Source: Candidatus Bathyarchaeota archaeon (GTDB lineage Archaea > Thermoproteota > Bathyarchaeia > Bathyarchaeales > Bathycorpusculaceae). Taken from it: a DNA stretch of 64,000 nt. Below the pieces are notes generated by a model. It did not search any database and was not told the DNA's origin. It saw only the letters and a program-made list of their open reading frames with translations. A program made the translations under genes and the position numbers. Positions 44,489 to 52,913 of the stretch are shown here, piece by piece (position 1 is the stretch's first letter; every line of letters starts with the position of its first letter). Location: contig JAOZHZ010000018.1 of NCBI GenBank assembly GCA_026014615.1, forward strand, positions 62,001 through 126,000, read 5' to 3'.

Positions 44489-45648
44489 TAGACGTTGCAA
44501 TAATCGGCGCTGGACCCGCAGGAACTTGCTGCGCCAAACGACTTGCCGAAAATGGTTACTCCGTGAAGGTTTTTGAGAAACGCGCCGAAATAGGCGCCCC
44601 CAAACGCTGCGGAGAAGGCTTAAGCGAAGCGTCCCAAAGCTTTGTAGACAAAATCCCAGACCGATGCATAGCCCAAAAAATGAGGGGTGCGCGGCTGTAT
44701 GCTCCGAATGGAAGGTACGTGGACGTCATTTTGAAGGAAGGCGGGTTTATCCTGGAGCGCAAGGTTTTTGACAAGTGGCTTGCTGAGGAAGCAGTCAAGG
44801 CAGGCGCATCGGTGCAGGCTAACACGTTTGTTTCCAGCTTAATCAAAGACGACAGAGGGTACTTTGCAGGCGTTAAGGGGGAGTTCATGGGCAACGAGTT
44901 TGATGAGAAAGCCCGCGTTGTGGTTTGCGCTACAGGTGCGGAGTCGCCCATTCGCAACCAAGCCTTAGGCGTCTTCTCAAAAGTTGACCTTGTGGACAGC
45001 TGCATCCAGTACGAAATGACCAACGTCGATATGATATCTGACTTCATCCACATTTATCTCTCCAGCGTCCTCGCGCCAAGGGGTTACGTGTGGGTTTTCC
45101 CCAAGGGCGAGCACCGAGCCAACGTCGGCTTAGGAATCGTCCCCCAAGAAAAGAAACCCGGAGAGTACATGCAGAAATTCTTCAAGGAACATCCGGAAAT
45201 CAGCAAAGGCAGTATAATCGAAGCCAACGCAGGATGCGTCCCCGTCGGTGGCATGGTCAAAGACATGGTCACAAACGGCTTTGTCCTCTGTGGCGAGGCA
45301 GCAAACCATGTGAACCCGATTCACGGCGGAGGCATCAAAGAAGCTGTCATCTCGGGGCAGATGGCAGCCGACGTCATAGGGGAATGCCTCAAGAAAAACG
45401 ATGTTTCCAAGAAGGCACTTAGCAAATATAACGAGGACTGGTGGGAAGAACGCGGAAACCACCTCAAACGGGTAGAAAAACTCCGCGAGACACTGGAGAA
45501 ACTGGCAGACCAAGACCTCAACGACCTCGTCGACGCATTGAAGCCCGACGACATCATCGAATTCGCACGAGGCGCCAAACTTTCCATCCTAGGCAAGATA
45601 CTGATGCGAAAGCCTCGTCTGGTAAGCATTGCACGGCATCTTCTCTAA
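44485..45648 (+). CDS. Geranylgeranyl reductase family FAD protein
   Basis: 387 residues. Dinucleotide-binding IIGAGPAGTCCAK at the N-terminus, GEGLSE, the family hallmark APRGYVWVFPKG (PxxYxWxFP) near residue 195 and the second FAD motif LCGEAANHVNPIHGGGI. These enzymes saturate the geranylgeranyl chains of archaeal membrane lipids (digeranylgeranylglycerophospholipid reductase) and act at the membrane surface. The coupled upstream ferredoxin supports that role. Other family members act on menaquinone or chlorophyll precursors. Confidence 0.9.
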   Translation: MIDVAIIGAGPAGTCCAKRLAENGYSVKVFEKRAEIGAPKRCGEGLSEASQSFVDKIPDRCIAQKMRGARLYAPNGRYVDVILKEGGFILERKVFDKWLAEEAVKAGASVQANTFVSSLIKDDRGYFAGVKGEFMGNEFDEKARVVVCATGAESPIRNQALGVFSKVDLVDSCIQYEMTNVDMISDFIHIYLSSVLAPRGYVWVFPKGEHRANVGLGIVPQEKKPGEYMQKFFKEHPEISKGSIIEANAGCVPVGGMVKDMVTNGFVLCGEAANHVNPIHGGGIKEAVISGQMAADVIGECLKKNDVSKKALSKYNEDWWEERGNHLKRVEKLRETLEKLADQDLNDLVDALKPDDIIEFARGAKLSILGKILMRKPRLVSIARHLL

Positions 45649-45728
45649 CCCTTCTTTTTTGTGCAAAAATTTGGCTCAGTATTTTTTTCGCACAATTCGG
45701 TCGTTGTCTTAGCTACTTCTACAATTGC

Positions 45729-46649
45729 TTATAACGCTCGTAGGTCAGGGAAAGTCTTCGAGTTTTGTTTGTTTTTCTTCCAGAAAACGATGGAGGCTAA
45801 GAGTAGGGGGAGTAAAACTGGAATTAGCCAAGTGGGGAATTCGGGGATGGAGGGGGAAGGAAGAGGAGTTTGGCTTGGGGATGATGAAGGAGAGGGACTT
45901 TGGGAGGGCTGGGGGCTTTGTGTTGGAGACGCTGGCGTAGTTGGAGAGGGGCTAGGTGAGGGGGTTTTTTGGTCTATGCGGAATCGGACGGTTTCTGAGA
46001 TGCCCATGTTTTCCGAAGCGGTGGTAGCGTAGATGGTGAGGGCGTAGTATCCGTCAGATAAGTCGGTCAGGGTTGTGTTTCCAGTTATGGGAGTCGGGGG
46101 TTTGTGGTCTAAGCGGTAACTTATGCTTGAAACGGGTTTGTCTACAGTGAAGTTTAGCGCCACAGTTGTTGTGTTGTATTCTTGAGGTTTGGGGGAAATA
46201 ATGGATATGTAGGGAGCTTTGAAGTCTATGGTGAAGTGGCTTGTTCTGCTGTTGTCGGTGGTGAGATTATAGAGGCCATCGTAGTAGGTTGCGTAGACGG
46301 TTAGGTTGTGGCTGCCCTCGGTCAACACGGGTAGGTCTGCTTGTGCAGTGACCGTGGAAAAGAAGTCCTCGCCCAAACCCCAATAAACTGTAGGCACGGA
46401 AACATTTTCTTTGCCATCTAAACTGTATTCAACCTGTCGTGTTGCATTTTCAAAATCAAAAAATGCACTAAGCGTCACATTAAGCGAGAGCGAACCCAAA
46501 TTATAGGTCTTGTTAACGGGTGACTTGAAAACGATGCCAGGCGGACCAGGAACAAAATTAGCCTCTGCCACCTCACAATTCAAACCAGCAACTAACAAAA
46601 CCAAAGAAAACAAAACAGCAGAAACCACCAAAACGATTTTTTGATTCAT
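45729..46649 (-). CDS. Secreted protein with PEF-CTERM-like sorting tail
   Basis: 306 residues from the ATG at 46649 (MNQKIVLVV), which overlaps the stop of the upstream gene as TGATG. Signal peptide about 1-30; two Ig-like modules (about 35-125 and 130-215, FKSPVNKTYNLGSLSLNVTLS and ISIISPKPQEYNTTTVALNF-type openings); a Ser/Pro/Thr-rich linker; and the tail IPEFPTWLIPVLLPLLLASI followed by a basic KKNKQ stretch, which is the pattern recognised by archaeosortases. Likely a processed, lipid-linked cell-surface protein. Confidence 0.8.
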   Translation of the reverse strand: MNQKIVLVVSAVLFSLVLLVAGLNCEVAEANFVPGPPGIVFKSPVNKTYNLGSLSLNVTLSAFFDFENATRQVEYSLDGKENVSVPTVYWGLGEDFFSTVTAQADLPVLTEGSHNLTVYATYYDGLYNLTTDNSRTSHFTIDFKAPYISIISPKPQEYNTTTVALNFTVDKPVSSISYRLDHKPPTPITGNTTLTDLSDGYYALTIYATTASENMGISETVRFRIDQKTPSPSPSPTTPASPTQSPQPSQSPSPSSSPSQTPLPSPSIPEFPTWLIPVLLPLLLASIVFWKKNKQNSKTFPDLRAL

Positions 46650-47644
46650 CAACTTTTTAGCCTCCACCTACGATAGACCAGCAAAACCGTCAAAGCAGCA
46701 AAAGCAGCCACCCCAGCCGAAACCAGCAGCACCAAAGAAAAAGAAGAAAACGCGGGGAGACCCGAAGAACTTGCGGAGTAGAAAGGCGAAGCAGAAGAAA
46801 ACAAATTTTCAGGGGATTTGTTAAAGATCACAACAATTCCGTAAGGGGAGGTAGTTTGGGAATTGGGTGAATGCGCTAAAACCATGAAGTCCATTGTCTT
46901 TGAGGCATCCTTAGAGGTTGTGTGGTTTATGAGGGTTAAGGTGCCAAAGCCATCTATGGAATAAGCTTGCAGGTTAACAAAAGATTCCTCCAGTTGAAGA
47001 TGTATTTTAGCGGTTGTGGAGTTTACAAACCATGGATACCCAGCAAAAGAGTAGTTTATGACCTCGTGTAGTTCGTGGCGTGCGCCTAAAGGAAACAGGA
47101 GGGCGTATTGTCCTAGATAGTCATAGGTTTGGCTTGTTGAGGGAACGGGGTGTTTGTAGTGGGTGGTTAGGGAGAAGTTTTGTGGAACAGGAGAGATTTT
47201 CCAGTGAAGCTCGGGCAAATTGGCATCAAAAAGATGATAAAAGCGCGTGCTTAAATCCCAATCCAGCTCTGCACCATCCAGCTTCACACAGATGTTGGTT
47301 GCATCAAGAGGAAGGGGATACTGTACATCTAAGCGGTCATAAGCTACGGTGACATTGACTTGGTCGGGTCCAGTCAGAAGCCCCATGCCATAGTTTTGTG
47401 TTTGATATTTGTCGCCAAACCCATACACCCTCACCATTTGATATTCTGCGTCAACCGTTGCCCAAAAGGTTTCGTTAACCTCCGAAAGAGTAACATTTAC
47501 CTGAATTTCAGAAACCCTCACAACAGGAGGAATCTGAGTGGCAGGACCAGGATTCGCAGTCACCAGAGAAACAAAGGGCAGCCCAGCTACTGCTTGAAGC
47601 AAAAATACCGATATCGCAACTGTAAGGAGGTATTTCTTTCGCAT
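46649..47644 (-). CDS. Secreted, membrane-anchored surface protein
   Basis: 331 residues from the ATG at 47644 (MRKKYLLTVAISVF); the upstream extension lacks coding character. Signal peptide about 1-31, a beta-rich extracellular domain (about 40-285) of no recognised family with several N-glycosylation sequons, and a C-terminal membrane helix (about 295-320) followed by a basic YRRWRLKS end. Translationally coupled to the downstream surface protein (TGATG). Its promoter carries the TTTCTTGAC element. Confidence 0.7.
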   Translation of the reverse strand: MRKKYLLTVAISVFLLQAVAGLPFVSLVTANPGPATQIPPVVRVSEIQVNVTLSEVNETFWATVDAEYQMVRVYGFGDKYQTQNYGMGLLTGPDQVNVTVAYDRLDVQYPLPLDATNICVKLDGAELDWDLSTRFYHLFDANLPELHWKISPVPQNFSLTTHYKHPVPSTSQTYDYLGQYALLFPLGARHELHEVINYSFAGYPWFVNSTTAKIHLQLEESFVNLQAYSIDGFGTLTLINHTTSKDASKTMDFMVLAHSPNSQTTSPYGIVVIFNKSPENLFSSASPFYSASSSGLPAFSSFSLVLLVSAGVAAFAALTVLLVYRRWRLKS

Positions 47645-47954
47645 GAGCCTACTACCGAGATAATAATTGTTAACTGCACCTAAGAGGTTTTTTGTAAGAA
47701 TTTCTTGACTAAAAAGAGCCAATCGCAACTGGGGCAGGTCAAGGTTTCTTGACAAACCGTTTGCCAAAAGAACACAGTGAAGTTTCGGGGCGTGTCAGTT
47801 GCAGACCGTCAGAGAAAGCAAAAACTAAGCGACCGCCAAATATCTCAAAAAAGAGCCCAATAAGATTAGGCAGGCGATCAAGTTGATGGAAAAACAGCAA
47901 GACCCAAGAAAATAAGCTGCTTCAATAAGAAGAAAAAGAGGGATTTGGTAGACG
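47645..47954. other. Intergenic region with regulatory elements
   Basis: About 310 bp holding the promoter of the gene at 47644 and the elements above, with an untranslated tail of the gene at 47955. A 60-residue minus-strand ORF at 47825-48007 overlaps the neighbour and is not supported. Confidence 0.5.
47688..47753 (-). promoter_or_regulatory. TTTCTTGAC elements upstream of the surface-protein pair
   Basis: Forward TTGTAAGAATTTCTTGAC (47692-47709), read on the minus strand as GTCAAGAAATTCTTACAA, ends 54 bp before the ATG at 47644. A second site at 47738-47753 is a perfect GTCAAG/CTTGAC inverted repeat with GTTT between. Both resemble the elements before the genes at 9064 and 58408. Confidence 0.5.
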
Positions 47955-48263
47955 TTATCGTACCATTCTGTCGTTGTCTTGGCTGCTTCTGGAACGTTTA
48001 AACGCACGCTGCTTCTGCAACTGCTTGTATTGCTCGTAAGTTAGTAGGCTGTTTGGGTAGAGTTGTTTGAATCTGCGGTAAGGCAATCTTATGTCCAGTT
48101 CCATCTGGGGGCTAAAATTGCCGATTGCATATTTTGCTTCTTGACTTCGGTATCGGGAGGTTGTTTGTTTGCTTTTGGACAGCGCGGTAACGGCGGTGAC
48201 GACGAAAACAACGCCGATGGTTAGAAGGATGATGATGACGGGAGAAAAAAGGATGCTGTCCAT
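47955..48263 (-). CDS. Small membrane protein, 102 aa
   Basis: One N-terminal membrane helix (about 7-28, FSPVIIILLTIGVVFVV) and a cytosolic basic region with Tyr-rich patches (YRRFKQLYPNSLLTYEQYKQLQKQ). Family not recognised. It lies 14 bp downstream of the SPFH gene on the same strand, so it is probably the third gene of the NfeD-SPFH operon and may associate with the SPFH membrane microdomain. Confidence 0.65.
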   Translation of the reverse strand: MDSILFSPVIIILLTIGVVFVVTAVTALSKSKQTTSRYRSQEAKYAIGNFSPQMELDIRLPYRRFKQLYPNSLLTYEQYKQLQKQRAFKRSRSSQDNDRMVR

Positions 48264-48277
48264 GTTATCCCCCGTTC

Positions 48278-49201
48278 CTAGTTGCTTGTGCTGCCATCAC
48301 TCTGTTTAGACTGCGTCTTAAGCGGCAGAACCGCGCCTTCAAGCCCAATCACGTTAAGGATGTCTGAGTTTGCGGGAACCACGACTTTTGTTTGCTGACT
48401 AAACGTGTCGCGAACGACGTCAAGTTTCTTGTTAAGTTGAGCGTTTTCTTTAAAGTAAGTGTTGGCGGCTTCGCTGACGGCTTTTATGGCTTTAGCTTGG
48501 GCATCTGCTACGAGTTCAACTGCTTTTGCTTCGCCTTCCGCTTGCAGAATAGCTGACTGCTTTTCACCTTGAGCTGTCAAGATTGCACCCAACTTTTCCT
48601 GTTCAGCAGCTTCTTTGCGTCCTGTGGCTAGCAAGCGGAGTTGGCGGCGTTCCTGTTCGGCGGTTTTCTGTTTGTGCATAGCCAGTTGGATGTCTTGCGG
48701 GGGGTCGATGCGTTGGAGTTCGATACGATTGACTTTGGTGCCCCATTTGTCAGTGGCTTGGTCAAGGACGCTGCGGAGTTCTACGTTGATTTTTTCTCGG
48801 CTAGTAAGGCATACATCCAAGGACATTTCGCCGACGATGTTTCGCAGGGTAGTCTGAGCCAGCTTAACTATGCCGAGTTCGAAGTCTTCGATTTCGTAAA
48901 TTGCCCGTTTAGCGTCTACAACTTGGTAGTAGATGACGGCGTCTATGGTTACGACAACGTTGTCTTCGGTGATGATTTCCTGCGGCGGTACGTCAATGAC
49001 CTGTTCGCGCATGTTCACGCGGTAGATGCGCTCCACGAAAGGCACAATCATACGCAGCCCCGGCTCAACCATCTTCTCGTAAGCGTTGAAGCGTTCCACT
49101 ATGCCCTTTTCGTACTGATTAACTTTTTTCACTGAAGCCCCAAACAAGATTAGGATTACGGCGGCTACTATGAGAACAATCATTATTTCAAGTTCGTACA
49201 T
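48278..49201 (-). CDS. SPFH/band 7 (stomatin-like) membrane protein
   Basis: 307 residues. N-terminal membrane helix (about 3-22), SPFH domain (about 25-200: YEKGIVERFNAYEKMVEPGLR, VPPQEIITEDNVVVTIDAVI, GTKVNRIELQRIDPP) and a C-terminal coiled coil rich in Ala/Glu/Gln (about 185-250). Stomatin homologs oligomerise into membrane scaffolds. It directly follows the NfeD-like gene (TAA then ATG with no gap), the conserved pairing of stomatin with NfeD. Confidence 0.93.
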   Translation of the reverse strand: MYELEIMIVLIVAAVILILFGASVKKVNQYEKGIVERFNAYEKMVEPGLRMIVPFVERIYRVNMREQVIDVPPQEIITEDNVVVTIDAVIYYQVVDAKRAIYEIEDFELGIVKLAQTTLRNIVGEMSLDVCLTSREKINVELRSVLDQATDKWGTKVNRIELQRIDPPQDIQLAMHKQKTAEQERRQLRLLATGRKEAAEQEKLGAILTAQGEKQSAILQAEGEAKAVELVADAQAKAIKAVSEAANTYFKENAQLNKKLDVVRDTFSQQTKVVVPANSDILNVIGLEGAVLPLKTQSKQSDGSTSN

Positions 49202-49663
49202 TTATTGGTTCAATCCTTCTACAATTAAGGTAACGCCTTCGATGCGTACCACTCTTACCTTGGAACCCTGCTTAACAACAGTGTCATCTGCGGGGCGGGC
49301 AAGCCAGATTTCACCGCCGAGTTTGACTACGCCTCCATCTAAGGGGTCTATGTCTTTTTTGGCTATGGCTTCTTTGCCTATGAGTATATCTGCGTTGGTT
49401 CGGGTTAAGCTCACGTTAAATGCGTCTAAGGGTCCTCCTCCGCGGATTTCTTCGATTTTGTATTTGGCGTCTTTAAGGTGGTTCATGCGGCGGATGAATT
49501 CACCAAAGTCATCGCTGTTTAGGTCAACTTCTAGTATGAAGCCTTGGCTGTTGCGGTGTAGTTTGTAGGTCATGTGGTATTTTTCGGCGAATTTGGAGAG
49601 GAGTTGGGCGATTTTGAGTTCGTCAGCTTTTACGGTTAGAGCGACTTTCAAATTGTTACCCAC
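49202..49663 (-). CDS. NfeD-like protein with unusual soluble N-terminal domain
   Basis: 153 residues. The C-terminal 65 residues form the NfeD OB-fold: GGVVKLGGEIWLARPADDTV and VKQGSKVRVVRIEGVTLIVE. Normal NfeD proteins carry membrane helices before it, but here the N-terminal 85 residues are soluble (MGNNLKVALTVKADELKIAQ, VDLNSDDFGEFIRRMNHL) and resemble no protein I know. Partner of the adjacent SPFH protein, whose start follows the stop directly. Confidence 0.8.
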   Translation of the reverse strand: MGNNLKVALTVKADELKIAQLLSKFAEKYHMTYKLHRNSQGFILEVDLNSDDFGEFIRRMNHLKDAKYKIEEIRGGGPLDAFNVSLTRTNADILIGKEAIAKKDIDPLDGGVVKLGGEIWLARPADDTVVKQGSKVRVVRIEGVTLIVEGLNQ

Positions 49664-49984
49664 TATTACAATGTATCAATGAGCATATAAAATTATTGCT
49701 AGTCATCGAGCCTCATTGACGAGTATTATGCATTCTGTAAAAAGGGAAAGGGAAAAAGAACAGACACAAGAACCAAAACGCCGAAAAAACGTTAACAACA
49801 TTCCACTTAGTAATACAACAACATCGTTTAGTTTGACGGAGTTTTTGTGATCAGCTGATAGTCGTCTTGTAGCCAAGAAGTTATCAAGTTACAACGATTC
49901 TTCAAGACTCGAGTAACTGTAAAATTTTGACAGTTAGTTTTATGTGCTGTGAATACTCTTATTATCTGACTGGTAAGAAGTAAT
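49664..49984. other. Intergenic region upstream of the STAND gene
   Basis: About 320 bp, AT-rich. It separates two divergent genes and holds the palindromic element at 49915-49935 and a possible TATA element TTTTATG at about 49938. No ORF seen. Confidence 0.5.
49915..49935 (+). promoter_or_regulatory. Near-palindrome AACTGT ... ACAGTT
   Basis: AACTGT (49915-49920), AAAATTTT, G, ACAGTT (49930-49935): an inverted repeat with a self-complementary centre and one inserted G. It lies 50-70 bp before the TTG start at 49985, next to the TATA-like TTTTATG. Possible operator of the STAND gene. Confidence 0.4.
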
Positions 49985-52555
49985 TTGCCAAAGCCAACCG
50001 ACATCTTCGTAGGAAGAAAAGACGAAATTAACCAGTTTTTTCAATTTCTAGAGAAAAATGAAAATTCCGCTTTTGTAGTGGTTGGGGAACCAGGAATTGG
50101 AAAAACATGCTTTCTCAAAAAAATGGTCAATGACCTTAAGAGCAATGATAAATACATTGTTGGTTACCATGAAGTTCTGTTCTCCGCCGATGCACCAAAT
50201 CCATTTGTTGGTGTTCTTCAAAATCTTATAGATGATCTATCATTCAGGGATGAAACAAAGACCAAAACTATTCTAAAGAGGGTTACCGGTGCATGCAGAA
50301 GCATTGTCATAAATAAACGGGACAAGATTGCGGGTGCATTAATTAAAGATGCTATTACTAAACTTGCAGGGGAACACATTACTAAAGAACTGCAAGAATT
50401 TAAAAAAGAGCTAGACAAAACGGAAACCATCTTCACCATTTCTAATGATTTCGTATCAAGGTACGCAAATGAATTCATTAATGGTTTCATCGATGTTCTT
50501 AATGACCTACACAATGCATTTCCGGACAAAGAATTTATCCTGTTAATTGACCAATTTGAACGCGCACCCTTACCTGCTTACAACATATTTCTTGATTTTG
50601 TAAGAATCTGCATGGAAAAAACAAAATTACTTATTGCATTGAAAGTTGAAGAACATAGTTTTGATAAATTCGACCACATTAAACCCCAACTGGAAGGTTT
50701 GAAAGCGACAAGCACAAACCTCAAACCGCTAACGGTTAACGATATTAAAGAATGGATGATACAGGTAGGCAAGGATTTCTCTGATACTGAATTACGAGAA
50801 ATTGAGAAACTATCGGCAGGTTTCCCTTTCGCAATATCTGAATGGACAAGATCGTCTGAACATCTCGAACTTGAAGAACTTAAAAAAGTAAGAGGCAGAT
50901 TCTGTGAATTCATCAAATGGAGGATGAAGAACCTCAGAGACGAATGCAACATCGTGGCACGCAAGCTCTCTGTACTAATTAATCCACTATCGATAGAAGA
51001 CTACGAAAAAGTTATGGACCTGCAATCTGAAGAGTTTGGCCTCTTTGTAGAAAAACTAGTCGACAAATGGATATTGGCGAGATATGGCGATACCTATTGG
51101 TTCAGGCACGAGCTAATTCGTTTTTGTTTAGAGCGAAGTTTGACTCAGACGGAAAAAAAGAGCTATAACTTGAACGCGGCACGATTATTTCAGGATAAAT
51201 ACAATGAGATGCTGAAGACAAAACAGAAAGTTGATACCTCGACAGGATGGGGATGTGCGCACTATTGGCACAAATCTGGAAAGCACAAAGAATCACTTGG
51301 TCATAACTTGCGATTTGGACATTTTTGCATCAGTACTGGTTTGCTTGATCTGGCGGAGAAGGCATACTCGTATGCTCTTGAGGATGCGAAGGCTATTGAC
51401 GATACAAACGCTATAATGACAGCCAAGGGAAATATGGCTGCCGTTTATCGACAGTGGGGTCGTTTCGATGAAGCATTAGCTACCTATTATGAATTGTTTG
51501 AGTATAGCAGAAAAACAGGAGACAAACAGATGGAGAGCGTCGCTTTACATCAGATAGGGGTAGTCAAACAAGAACTGGGTAACTATGACGAAGCGGAAAA
51601 GAGATTCCAAGAAAGTTTAGACTTAGCTCAAATTACTGGAGATGTCTCAGGCATGGCATCAACGCTCCATCACCTTGGAATAATGGAGCACCTAAAAGGA
51701 AACATCGATAAAGCATTGAGTATTTACCAACAAAGCTTAGACGCATCAAAGCAAATTGAAGGAAAATTAGATAATCAATTAGCGATAGCTCGAACATTAC
51801 ATCAAATAGGCAGGATCCAGGAAGAACGGGGCAATTATCACGACGCCTTAAAACTATATGAAGAGAGCATAGAAATCAAACAAAGGGTAGGGGACAAAAG
51901 AGGGACTGCGGGGACGTTACACCAACTAGGGGTAATTGAACACCGTCTTGGAAATTATAAAGAAGCACTTGATCTTTACTTTAAGAGCCTAAAAATAAGA
52001 CAAGAAATCGGAGACAAGATTGGAATAGCCGACTCACTTGGGCAAATTGGAATGATAGAACAAGATAGGGGCAATTATGAAAAAGCTATGGAAAAATACC
52101 TTGAAAGTCTTGAAATAGCCCAAAAGTTCAACGATCAAACAAGAGTAGCAAAAGCACTTCACCAAATGGGTAATGTGAAACTTGCCCAGTTAGACCTGAT
52201 AAAGGCTGTAGAATTTTACCAAAAAAGTCTTGAGATAGAAAACAAACTTGGAAATCAATCAGGAATCGCTAAGACATTACATCAAATTGGAATGATCAAG
52301 AAAAGGCAAGGTAAGTATAAAGAGGCATTCGAGTTGTACAACAAGAGTATAGAAATGCACCAAAGGATAGGCGATAAATCGGGAATTGCAGCTTCATTAC
52401 ATCAAATTGGAAAATTATATGAAAGCATGAATTTATGGGAATTTGCCGCTGATTACTACAAAAAAGCTATAGAAATATTTCGAGAAATAGGGGAGACCCA
52501 CAACTTTATAGTTGCCATGAAGAATTACACAAAAGTGAAAGAAAGAATATGCTGA
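49985..52555 (+). CDS. STAND-type NTPase with about ten TPR repeats
   Basis: 856 residues, TTG start at 49985 (no other start fits; RBS weak). N-terminal P-loop NTPase: DIFVGRKDE, Walker A GEPGIGKT (34-41), Walker B FILLIDQFE (184-192); a helical/winged region follows (about 300-420, HELIRFCLERSL). The C-terminal half (about 430-850) is about ten 40-residue TPR units with the recurrent HQIG, GNY, A and GDK pattern (kinesin light chain-like). This is the sensor-switch layout of STAND proteins, which act in defence and regulation. Base and codon use is clearly more AT-rich than neighbours, suggesting transfer. No effector domain is evident. Confidence 0.85.
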   Translation: MPKPTDIFVGRKDEINQFFQFLEKNENSAFVVVGEPGIGKTCFLKKMVNDLKSNDKYIVGYHEVLFSADAPNPFVGVLQNLIDDLSFRDETKTKTILKRVTGACRSIVINKRDKIAGALIKDAITKLAGEHITKELQEFKKELDKTETIFTISNDFVSRYANEFINGFIDVLNDLHNAFPDKEFILLIDQFERAPLPAYNIFLDFVRICMEKTKLLIALKVEEHSFDKFDHIKPQLEGLKATSTNLKPLTVNDIKEWMIQVGKDFSDTELREIEKLSAGFPFAISEWTRSSEHLELEELKKVRGRFCEFIKWRMKNLRDECNIVARKLSVLINPLSIEDYEKVMDLQSEEFGLFVEKLVDKWILARYGDTYWFRHELIRFCLERSLTQTEKKSYNLNAARLFQDKYNEMLKTKQKVDTSTGWGCAHYWHKSGKHKESLGHNLRFGHFCISTGLLDLAEKAYSYALEDAKAIDDTNAIMTAKGNMAAVYRQWGRFDEALATYYELFEYSRKTGDKQMESVALHQIGVVKQELGNYDEAEKRFQESLDLAQITGDVSGMASTLHHLGIMEHLKGNIDKALSIYQQSLDASKQIEGKLDNQLAIARTLHQIGRIQEERGNYHDALKLYEESIEIKQRVGDKRGTAGTLHQLGVIEHRLGNYKEALDLYFKSLKIRQEIGDKIGIADSLGQIGMIEQDRGNYEKAMEKYLESLEIAQKFNDQTRVAKALHQMGNVKLAQLDLIKAVEFYQKSLEIENKLGNQSGIAKTLHQIGMIKKRQGKYKEAFELYNKSIEMHQRIGDKSGIAASLHQIGKLYESMNLWEFAADYYKKAIEIFREIGETHNFIVAMKNYTKVKERIC

Positions 52556-52775
52556 AGGCTTTTTCAGGATTAAGCAAATTGCGTTTTTGCAGGATTGCTT
52601 TTGTCGCGAGATATCAGCCATTTTATGCGTTTACAATTTTTAGACTCAACAAGGAATTAACCAAAACGCCCTGTAGGCTTCAATTCGCCTTCAAAACAAG
52701 CCGTTCACGAGTAACTTGTTAAGACAAAAAGTCCCAAGAGTTACTCTTTTTTCACCCATTTCTAAAACCTTTTTC

Positions 52776-52899
52776 AACCTTTTTCTGCCATTTCCAGCCT
52801 TTTCTATCCGCAGACTACACCCAAATCAAACGCAGAAACAAAAAAACAGCCCAAAACGGACGTTTCAGAAAAAGGGGAGGGTAGAAGAAAAACCACAAA
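52776..52899. repeat. Dispersed repeat, copy 2
   Basis: Counterpart of 28879-29018 (see there for shared blocks). It lies directly after the stop of the minus-strand synthase gene. The minus-strand stem GTCC/GGGC (one G.U pair, 52849-52861) followed by seven Ts looks like a terminator for that gene. Confidence 0.75.
52839..52861 (-). terminator. Terminator-like hairpin within the repeat
   Basis: Minus strand: short stem GUCC/GGGC with a UUUUG-type loop, followed by TGTTTTTTTG. It sits about 55 bp after the stop of the synthase gene at 52914. Confidence 0.45.
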
Positions 52900-52913
52900 G
52901 AGAGAGTTCGCGC

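Larger units (their letters stand above)
52556..52913. other. Intergenic region with dispersed repeat copy 2
   Basis: About 360 bp between the STAND gene and the convergent synthase gene. It holds the repeat copy at 52776-52899 and a terminator-like hairpin; the first 200 bp contain no supported gene. Confidence 0.55.

Noticed and set aside
47825-48007. 60-residue hydrophobic minus-strand ORF
   Set aside because: It overlaps the 102-aa membrane protein and has no ribosome binding site; likely chance.
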